A stretch of DNA of 12,891 nucleotides from an uncultured Sulfitobacter sp. (GTDB lineage Bacteria > Pseudomonadota > Alphaproteobacteria > Rhodobacterales > Rhodobacteraceae): assembly GCA_937923365.1 (NCBI GenBank), contig CALAIJ010000275.1, positions 1 through 12,891 on the forward strand, given 5' to 3'. Under the pieces are notes generated by a model that was given only the letters and a program-made list of their open reading frames with translations, searched no databases and was not told the DNA's origin. The position numbers were made by a program, and so were the translations under genes. Shown here piece after piece: positions 7,494-12,891 of the stretch (positions are counted from its first letter, which is position 1; each line of letters starts with the position of its first letter).

Positions 7494-9185
7494 ATGTCTG
7501 CCGATATCATCATCCGCAATGGCCGCCTGATCACCTTTGACGCGGCCACATCCGATGCCCAAGCCCTTGCCATCACAAAGGGCAAAATTACAGCTGTCGG
7601 CAGCGACGCGGACATGGATGCCCATGCAGGCCCCGACACACAGATAATCGACGCACAAGGCGGCACCGTTCTGCCCGGGTTCATCGACAGCCATGTGCAC
7701 CTTTTTGGCGGCTCGGTGGAGCTGGACCTGCTGGACCTCTACGGTGTCGAAGGGCTGGACGCGATGAAAGCCGCGATCCTGCCTTACGCGCAGGCCAACC
7801 CCGACGACGAGATCGTGTTCTGCGTGATGGCCGATTATGGCATCCTTGGCACCGGCCGCACGCTGACCCGCCATGATCTGGATGCGATCCTTACAGAGCG
7901 CCCCTTGGCGATGTTCGCACCGGACCACCACACGATCTGGGCCAATACAGCCGCTCTCAAGGCCGCGGGGCTGTTTGATGGTGGCAAGGTGGATGCAGGC
8001 TCCGAGATCGTGATGGGCGATGACGGGCACGCCAATGGAGAGTTGCTGGAGCCCGGTGCCTATAGTCCGATCCTTGCCCTGACACGCCACGGTGGCCGCG
8101 ACATGATGGGCCTGACCACAGGCCGCGACCCGCAGCCGCCCGCCACTGAAAAGCAACGCGAGATGGACAAGGACGTCATTGCCCGCGGGCTGGCCCATTG
8201 CGCGGCGCAAGGCATCACCGGATTGCACCTGATGGACGGCAATACCTATCAGTTGGAATTGCTGAGCGAACTTGAGGCCGAAGGACGGCTCCTGTGTCGC
8301 TGTCATGTGCCGTTCCACATGAAGGGCACCGATCCGCTGGAGCGCCTGACCGCCGAGGCGCCCGTAATGCGTGACCGTTTCCAAGGCGACAAGGTTCGCT
8401 GTAGCCACGTCAAGATGTTCATCGACGGTGTGGTTGAAAGTGGCACCGCCTTGATGCTGCGCCCCTATCCGGGCGAGATGGGCGCAGGCGACAACAGGGG
8501 CGACGAAGTCTTTACCCAAGACCACTTTGTTGCCTGTTGTACCGAAGCTGACCGTCTTGGCTTTCAGATTGCGGTGCATGCGATTGGGGATGCGGGCGTG
8601 CGCCGCACGATCGATGCCTATGAGGCAGCACAAGCCACCAATGGTGCGCGCGACAGCCGCCACCGGATCGAACATATCGAGGTGATCCACCCCGATGATA
8701 TCCCGCGTCTTGCTGACTTGGGCATTGTCGCCTCGCTTCAGCCCGGACACGCGCCGATCGGGCATATCTTTCCGCCCGGCGCGGTTGGCAAATACCTGCA
8801 TCCTGACCAGATCAAGGGGGCCTATGCGTGGCAAACCATACGGCAAGCAGGGGCCAAGGTGATTTTTTCGACGGACTGGCCGGTGATACCCGTGGATGTC
8901 ATGCCCAGCGTGAAAGCGGCGATAGCGCCCCTTGATCTGGGCCCTGAATGGACCGACCAGACCCAAAGCCTGCACGATACGCTGGCCAGCTATACCCGCG
9001 ACAACGCCTGGGTTGAGTTCAACGAAGACATCAAAGGCACCCTGGCCGTTGGCATGGCGGCCGACATCGCGGTCATGAGCCATGATCTTGCCGCGCTCGC
9101 CCCTGCGGATGTAACGCAAGCCACTGCGGTAACGACGATTTTTGACGGGTGCGTGACATTCCAGCGCGGGGCTGACGCGGGCTGA
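7494..9185 (+). CDS. Amidohydrolase family 3 (YtcJ-like) metal-dependent hydrolase
   Basis: This 563-residue protein has the amidohydrolase pattern: a small beta domain shared by the N- and C-termini around a TIM barrel. Visible metal or catalytic residues are His67 and His69 (DSHVH), Lys307 within HVKMFIDG, His362 (HAIGDAG), His394 (RIEHIE) and Asp461 (STDWPV). DHHTIWANTAAL is a further hallmark of the YtcJ-like subgroup. Related enzymes include N-substituted formamide deformylase, so cleavage of an amide or formamide C-N bond is plausible, but the subgroup is poorly characterised and no substrate can be named. No signal peptide is seen, so it is probably cytoplasmic. ATG at 7494 is chosen over an in-frame TTG at 7440 because the upstream codons cover the stem-loop and are not family-like. 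Its ribosome-binding site is weak. It sits in the transporter operon, suggesting it acts on the imported compound. Confidence 0.88.
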   Translation: MSADIIIRNGRLITFDAATSDAQALAITKGKITAVGSDADMDAHAGPDTQIIDAQGGTVLPGFIDSHVHLFGGSVELDLLDLYGVEGLDAMKAAILPYAQANPDDEIVFCVMADYGILGTGRTLTRHDLDAILTERPLAMFAPDHHTIWANTAALKAAGLFDGGKVDAGSEIVMGDDGHANGELLEPGAYSPILALTRHGGRDMMGLTTGRDPQPPATEKQREMDKDVIARGLAHCAAQGITGLHLMDGNTYQLELLSELEAEGRLLCRCHVPFHMKGTDPLERLTAEAPVMRDRFQGDKVRCSHVKMFIDGVVESGTALMLRPYPGEMGAGDNRGDEVFTQDHFVACCTEADRLGFQIAVHAIGDAGVRRTIDAYEAAQATNGARDSRHRIEHIEVIHPDDIPRLADLGIVASLQPGHAPIGHIFPPGAVGKYLHPDQIKGAYAWQTIRQAGAKVIFSTDWPVIPVDVMPSVKAAIAPLDLGPEWTDQTQSLHDTLASYTRDNAWVEFNEDIKGTLAVGMAADIAVMSHDLAALAPADVTQATAVTTIFDGCVTFQRGADAG

Positions 9186-9211
9186 CAGGCACGCGCGGTG
9201 TTGCCTATATT
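9182..9211 (+). promoter_or_regulatory. Candidate sigma-70-type promoter for the ABM-domain gene
   Basis: CTGACA (9182-9187) and TATATT (9206-9211) are each one base off the consensus hexamers and are separated by 18 bp. The -35 box overlaps the amidohydrolase stop codon. It would let the small downstream gene be transcribed independently of the operon. This rests on motif match only. Confidence 0.4.
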
Positions 9212-9255
9212 GGATCGCTGGACCTAAGATGCAGACTTCATGAAAAGGAGCCTCT

Positions 9256-9558
9256 ATGGCCTATGCCGTTGCTGTCACATTCACCATTCACCCGCAGGAG
9301 TGGGAGGCATTTCTGCCCTTGATGCAGGCCAATGCAACAGCCTCGCAAGAAACGGAGGCCGGGTGCCTGCGGTTTGACGTTTGCACGGATGCCGATCACC
9401 CGCATCAGGTGTTTCTCTACGAAGTCTATACAGATCGCGCAGCGTTTGAGGCACATATGAAGACCAGTCATTTTGAGGCGTTCAATGCGGCTGCGGGAAA
9501 AATGATCGCGGATAAATCCATCCGCACCTACAGGTCCGTCTTTCACCGACACGATTGA
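9256..9558 (+). CDS. ABM-domain protein, putative quinol monooxygenase (YgiN-like)
   Basis: This 100-residue protein is a single antibiotic-biosynthesis-monooxygenase (ABM) ferredoxin-like domain. It begins MAYAVAVTFTI and carries the typical EAGCLRFDV strand, FLYEVYTD strand and SHFEAF helix with its conserved His. Family members are small dimeric cytoplasmic proteins. Some oxidise quinols without a cofactor and many have no assigned role. AAGGAG lies about eight bases upstream of the ATG, a strong ribosome-binding site. It lies 70 bp after the amidohydrolase with a possible promoter of its own, so its link to the catabolic pathway is uncertain. The function of this particular protein cannot be deduced. 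Confidence 0.8.
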   Translation: MAYAVAVTFTIHPQEWEAFLPLMQANATASQETEAGCLRFDVCTDADHPHQVFLYEVYTDRAAFEAHMKTSHFEAFNAAAGKMIADKSIRTYRSVFHRHD

Positions 9559-9748
9559 CCTTGGGGGCATGTGCCGCGGGCTTTGATGTCAGGACGCGCG
9601 AGATAATCGCTAGAATTCTCAGGACTTCGCCTGTCAGCATAATCAATCTTTCATCCCCCCGCTTTAGGTGTGGCAGTACCCAAGGGGCGGTGCCGCACAT
9701 GATGGTGGAATGACACCACCTGCCCAAGACGCATTCAGGATGAGGTTC

Positions 9749-10861
9749 ATGCGGCAGGACACTGATTTACATATGAATTACGGCGTGTCAAAGCGAAGCT
9801 CTGCCGCCGCCAAAACCGTGGTGATTGTTGACGATTCACGCACGATGCGGCGTTGGCTGCGTCAGGTCTTGAGCGTTGATAACCGTTTGCGGGTGGTTGG
9901 CGAGGCATCAAATGCCCAGGCGGCGCGCGCCATCATCAAGGAAACCCGACCCGATGTGGTGACATTGGACATCGAAATGCCGGGGATGAACGGGTTGGAG
10001 TTTCTGGACCGTCTGATGCGCCTGCGACCGATGCCGGTGGTCATGGTCTCCTCTGCGACGCGGCGCGGATCCGAGGCTGCGGTGCGCGCGCTGTCTTTGG
10101 GGGCTGTGGACTGTATCCTCAAGCCATCGCGGATGAGCGATCCTGACCTTCAACGGGATCTGGGGCGCCGCGTCTATGGCGCGGCCTGCAGCACCGTCTC
10201 AACCCGCTATTCTGTACCGGCGTCGGTGGATCATGGGGCGGCCATGAAGCTGGCCAAGTCGATGCCGATCGTCCTCATTGGGGCCTCAACCGGTGGCGTG
10301 ACTGCACTGGAAACGGTCCTGCATGGTCTGCACCCCGAAGGCCCCCCTGTGGTCATCGTTCAACATATGCCGGGGACCTTTCTGGCAAGCTTTTCTCAAA
10401 TGCTGGACAGAAAGTTTGCCCAGTCTGTGGGGCTGCTGCGCGACAACGAGGCCCTTGGGCCAGGGCAGGTCATGCTGGCACCTGCTATTGGTGAAACGCA
10501 CGCACAAGTCTACCGCAAGTCCGGCCTTTGGCACAGTCGCTTGTGCGCCGCGACCGAGAGAAGCTTGCACTACCCGTCAGTAAACGCTTTGTTCCAGTCG
10601 GCCGTTCAGGAGGCAAAAGACGTGTTTGCCGTCTTGCTGACCGGCATGGGGCGGGACGGTGCGCTTGGTCTCAAGGCATTGCGCGCGCAGGGGGCCCGCA
10701 CGCTCGCTCAGGACGAAGCCAGCAGCGTCGCCTATGGAATGCCCGGTGCTGCCATGACTTTGGGGGCCGTTGAAAAGCAGTTACCGCCTGAGGAAATCGC
10801 AGAGACCCTGAACCTCTGGGCGCAAGAACACGCCCGCGCCTGTCAAAAGGGTCGCGCATGA
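9749..10861 (+). CDS. cheB: Chemotaxis protein-glutamate methylesterase/glutamine deamidase CheB
   Basis: CheB removes methyl groups from chemoreceptors during adaptation and is activated by phosphorylation from CheA. The receiver domain has the acidic pair VDDS at Asp28/Asp29, phospho-acceptor Asp74 (TLDIEMPG) and a Lys in ILKPSR. The methylesterase domain carries the triad Ser180 (GASTGG), His206 (QHMP) and Asp303 (TGMGRDG). Ser-to-His spacing is 26, as in Salmonella CheB. The start is uncertain. ATG 9749 is preferred for AGGA and GAGG just upstream. Alternatives in frame are GTG 9668, ATG 9710, ATG 9740 and ATG 9773. All leave a 20- to 50-residue lead before the receiver domain, longer than usual. 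A small GGTGG/CCACC hairpin (9704-9720) brackets the ATG at 9710. It overlaps cheD by ATGA, so translation is coupled. No convincing promoter was found in the 190 bp before it. Confidence 0.95.
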   Translation: MRQDTDLHMNYGVSKRSSAAAKTVVIVDDSRTMRRWLRQVLSVDNRLRVVGEASNAQAARAIIKETRPDVVTLDIEMPGMNGLEFLDRLMRLRPMPVVMVSSATRRGSEAAVRALSLGAVDCILKPSRMSDPDLQRDLGRRVYGAACSTVSTRYSVPASVDHGAAMKLAKSMPIVLIGASTGGVTALETVLHGLHPEGPPVVIVQHMPGTFLASFSQMLDRKFAQSVGLLRDNEALGPGQVMLAPAIGETHAQVYRKSGLWHSRLCAATERSLHYPSVNALFQSAVQEAKDVFAVLLTGMGRDGALGLKALRAQGARTLAQDEASSVAYGMPGAAMTLGAVEKQLPPEEIAETLNLWAQEHARACQKGRA

Positions 10862-11373
10862 AAAACCGGCTGATCCAGATCACACAGGGCGAGCAGGCAG
10901 CCAGTAAAGACCCCGAAGTTGCGATCTCCACCTTGCTGGGGTCCTGCGTCGCTGTCTGCCTGTGGGAGCCGATGGCCAAGGTTGGCGGCATGAACCACAT
11001 CCTGTTGACCAGACACAGGGCGATGCCCGACCAAAACGATCAGGCGGGGATCCATGCAATGGAAACGCTGATCAACGCTGTGATGAAACTTGGGGGCAAG
11101 CGGACACGGCTTTTGGCAAAGGTCTTTGGCGGCGCGCAGATGGTTCCCGGATTGTCGGTGATCGGCACGACGAACGCTCAGTTCACAATCAATTACCTGC
11201 GATGCGAAAGAATTCTGGTGGTCGGGCAATCATTGGGCGGTCGAGACGCCCGTCAGGTCATGTTCTCGCCTACGACTGGGGCGGCACGGGTGCGCACATT
11301 GGCTATTCAACATGCGCCTGAGACCAATCTGAAGAAAGGCCAAGGTTTGGGCGGCGCGGTGGAGCTGTTCTGA
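10858..11373 (+). CDS. cheD: Chemoreceptor glutamine deamidase CheD
   Basis: CheD deamidates selected glutamines on chemoreceptors and, in Bacillus, also partners the CheC phosphatase. The 171-residue length is usual. LGSCVAV holds the catalytic Cys30 and GGMNH holds His47. Their spacing of 17 equals Cys27-His44 of Thermotoga CheD. The third triad position, six residues before Cys (Thr in Thermotoga), is Ser24 here, with Thr25 next to it. The conserved KVFGGAQM and VIGTTNA segments follow. The ATG overlaps the cheB TGA, so both are made from one message. The gene ends 22 bp from the convergent small gene, with no strong terminator seen. Confidence 0.94.
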   Translation: MKNRLIQITQGEQAASKDPEVAISTLLGSCVAVCLWEPMAKVGGMNHILLTRHRAMPDQNDQAGIHAMETLINAVMKLGGKRTRLLAKVFGGAQMVPGLSVIGTTNAQFTINYLRCERILVVGQSLGGRDARQVMFSPTTGAARVRTLAIQHAPETNLKKGQGLGGAVELF

Positions 11374-11395
11374 GAGCGCCAAGCGCGCAAGCCTG

Positions 11396-11773
11396 TCAGA
11401 AAAATTGCATCTCGCCCGGTGCGACGTCGACGTCATCGGGCAAAGCGGTCGCTTCTTCGGGTGCCAGCAGCCTTCGAATCTCGTCAAGTGACAAACCCGC
11501 AGCGATCTGTGCGCTTTGAGGGGCGGAAAGGGTTCCAAGTGTTTCTGCCTGGCTGAGCTGTGCGGAAACGGCAACCAGATCGTTTAACGCCTGGCGCAGA
11601 TAATCGGTGTTCTGCAAGGCGGTGATTGATGTGGCAGAAGGCGTTTGCAACGGGTCATCAGCTGATGCGTCATCCAACACTTGCGCAGCCCGCGCCAACC
11701 GCTCCAGATGTTTGGTAAGCCGTCCGAAGAAGACTGACATGGGTAGATGTGCGGAAAGGTCTGTATCAGGCAT
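11396..11773 (-). CDS. Small chemotaxis-linked protein, candidate CheZ/CheT-like CheY-P phosphatase
   Basis: I do not recognise this 125-residue protein by overall similarity. It looks mainly helical, with no signal peptide or membrane segment. A predicted helix around residues 50-75 contains Asp57-x-x-x-Gln61, the DxxxQ pattern of the CheZ catalytic helix, also reported for the rhizobial protein CheT. The C-terminus is acidic and ends in aromatics (LPDDVDV then EMQFF), resembling the CheY-binding tail of CheZ, which ends DSLGF. Residues 94-103 (LSLDEIRRLL) resemble the N-terminal CheY-binding peptide of FliM/FliY (LSQDEIDALL in FliY). It starts two bases after the cheY TAA, with no strong ribosome-binding site, so reinitiation after cheY is likely. 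Being last in a cheR-cheY unit fits a role in ending the CheY-P signal. The phosphatase role is inference. Confidence 0.6.
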   Translation of the reverse strand: MPDTDLSAHLPMSVFFGRLTKHLERLARAAQVLDDASADDPLQTPSATSITALQNTDYLRQALNDLVAVSAQLSQAETLGTLSAPQSAQIAAGLSLDEIRRLLAPEEATALPDDVDVAPGEMQFF

Positions 11774-11775
11774 CT

Positions 11776-12162
11776 TTACAGGCGTCCCACCACCGCTTCG
11801 ACGCAGGTGCGTAAGTCCTGCACGGAAAAGGGCTTTGTGATGTAATTGTTCATGCCCATCTTCTTCCCATGCTCAATGATCCGTGGTTCGGCCTTGCCGG
11901 TAATCAGGATGAATCCGACATTCTGCGTGGCTGGTGTCGTGCGGAGGTTTTGCAGCAAATACAGCCCGTCCATTTCAGGCATGTTGTAATCAGAGATGAC
12001 CAAATGGGCAGGGCGCGTTGCCAGACGGCGAACGGCCTCTTTTCCGTTGTCGGCAGTATCGACGCAGCGCACGCCCATTTCGTCAAGCGCCTGTGTGATC
12101 AGGCCGCGGCTGGTGGACATGTCGTCCACCACCATCACGTGTAGTTTGTCGCGCAAAGCCAT
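11776..12162 (-). CDS. cheY: Chemotaxis response regulator CheY (single receiver domain)
   Basis: This 128-residue stand-alone receiver domain carries the chemotaxis signal to the flagellar switch or serves as a phosphate sink. All key residues are present: Asp13/Asp14 (VVDDMS), phospho-acceptor Asp58 (SDYNMPEMDG), Thr88 (ITGKA), Tyr107 (NNYITKPF), which matches E. coli Tyr106, and Lys110. ATG 12162 is preferred to an in-frame TTG two codons earlier because GAAGGA sits at the right distance before it. It lies 28 bp after cheR and two bases before the small DxxxQ-protein gene, so the three are probably one operon. Alphaproteobacteria often carry several CheYs, so this may not be the main motor-binding one. 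Confidence 0.93.
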   Translation of the reverse strand: MALRDKLHVMVVDDMSTSRGLITQALDEMGVRCVDTADNGKEAVRRLATRPAHLVISDYNMPEMDGLYLLQNLRTTPATQNVGFILITGKAEPRIIEHGKKMGMNNYITKPFSVQDLRTCVEAVVGRL

Positions 12163-12190
12163 GTGCAATCCTTCTCAGGTCAAAGCGCCA

Positions 12191-12891
12191 TCAGCAATTG
12201 ATGGGTTGGTAGGTGGTTGGACCCACACATTGAAAACCGAATTCTGCGGGGGCATTGATCCGCTCGGAGTGGCCCAGAAAGAGAAACCCGTCCGGTTTCA
12301 GAATTTGTCTGAAACGCGGCCACAAGGCACTTTGGGTTTTGACGTCGAAGTAAATCACGGTGTTGCGGCAGTAGACGATATCAAACGGCATTTTCATGGG
12401 CCACTGCCCCAGAAGATTATGCTCCCGGTAGCGGACCAATGAGAGAATTTCGGGCGTTGCCTCGAAATGCTGCACCTGACCGGGGGGATCAAGCGGGACA
12501 AAGTAGCGGTCCATCAAAGCGGGGGACACCCGTTTAGTCATGCGCTTTTCGTAGGTAGCCGCCTTTGCAAAGGCGATGACTTTCGGATCAATATCGGTTG
12601 CCAGAATGCGCAGGTCATGGCTGGTGATCTCGGGCATGGCCTCGCTCAGGGCAATTGCAATCGACAGCGGCTCTTGCCCTTGGGAGCAGCCGGCAGACCA
12701 GATCCGCACAGGCTTGCCCGCCCGCAGGTCAGGCAAACGCTGCCGCACCAAAGTGATCATGCGGTCAAAGTGGTGATCCTCGCGAAAGAAATGGGAGACA
12801 TTGGTCGTCAGGGCTGAGATCAGCCGCCTGCGTTCGTTGGTGCCGTCTGAAGACGTCAGAAAGGCCGCGTATTCCTCAAAGTCAGTCAGGC
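12191..12891 (-). CDS. cheR: Chemotaxis protein methyltransferase CheR (5' end beyond the window)
   Basis: CheR methylates chemoreceptor glutamates using S-adenosylmethionine, opposing CheB. The reading frame stays open from the stop at 12191 to the right edge, giving 232 visible residues, so roughly the first 50 of a usual ~280 are missing. The N-terminal helical domain shows ERRRLISALTTNVSHFFRE then HHFD, a CheR hallmark. The SAM-binding motif GCSQGQEPLS lies at about 12662-12691. IVYCRNTVIYFD and FLFLGHSE, further conserved methyltransferase segments, follow. An internal ATG at 12760 is not the start, because conserved residues lie upstream of it. It precedes cheY in the same direction. 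Confidence 0.95.
   Translation of the reverse strand, partial: LTDFEEYAAFLTSSDGTNERRRLISALTTNVSHFFREDHHFDRMITLVRQRLPDLRAGKPVRIWSAGCSQGQEPLSIAIALSEAMPEITSHDLRILATDIDPKVIAFAKAATYEKRMTKRVSPALMDRYFVPLDPPGQVQHFEATPEILSLVRYREHNLLGQWPMKMPFDIVYCRNTVIYFDVKTQSALWPRFRQILKPDGFLFLGHSERINAPAEFGFQCVGPTTYQPINC

Noticed and set aside
7254..9119. A 621-codon open frame on the minus strand opposite the binding-protein end and the amidohydrolase
   Set aside because: Despite its length it mirrors a convincing amidohydrolase. Composition is biased and no domain is recognisable, so it is a shadow frame.
9595..9607. GATAAT before cheB as a sigma-70 -10 box, or the surrounding bases as a flagellar sigma-28 promoter
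   Set aside because: No -35 element lies at a suitable distance and the sigma-28 pattern does not match well.
11374..11395. GCGC-CAA-GCGC hairpin between cheD and the small convergent gene as a terminator
   Set aside because: The stem is only four base pairs and there is no T-run on either side.

Overview
The window looks like chromosome from a GC-rich alphaproteobacterium, most likely a marine Rhodobacterales (Roseobacter-group) species. This rests on protein style, a dimethylglycine-dehydrogenase-like (DMGDH-like) flavoprotein beside a polyamine-type ABC transporter, and a chemotaxis set with cheD next to cheB. It is an inference without a database search. No rRNA, tRNA, CRISPR, insertion sequence or phage gene was seen. 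Coding is dense, and the longest stretches without a gene are about 230 bp (the left end) and 190 bp (before cheB).

Bases 1-9558 form a catabolic and uptake locus. A DMGDH/GcvT-like flavoprotein (229-2664, +) meets a LuxR/NarL-type regulator (2686-3480, -) tail to tail. From the regulator's promoter region a (+) operon diverges. It encodes an ABC ATPase (3576-4688), two permeases (4693-5604 and 5597-6400), a periplasmic binding protein (6414-7433), a YtcJ-type amidohydrolase (7494-9185) and a small ABM-domain protein (9256-9558). The regulator/transporter gap holds a perfect 7-2-7 dyad of the kind bound by NarL/FixJ-type HTH domains, so local control by the divergent regulator is the natural model. 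A cationic or amine-containing compound would be imported, cleaved by the amidohydrolase and oxidatively demethylated by the flavoprotein. The actual substrate is not visible.

Bases 9749-12891 form a chemotaxis adaptation and termination block of two convergent units. cheB-cheD (+) overlap by ATGA. On the minus strand, cheR (running off the window), cheY and a 125-residue unrecognised protein lie in series. That small protein has a DxxxQ helix and an acidic, aromatic C-terminus, as in CheZ/CheT CheY-P phosphatases, plus FliM/FliY-like CheY-docking sequences. It is the best candidate in the window for something undescribed. No cheA, cheW or receptor gene is present in the window.
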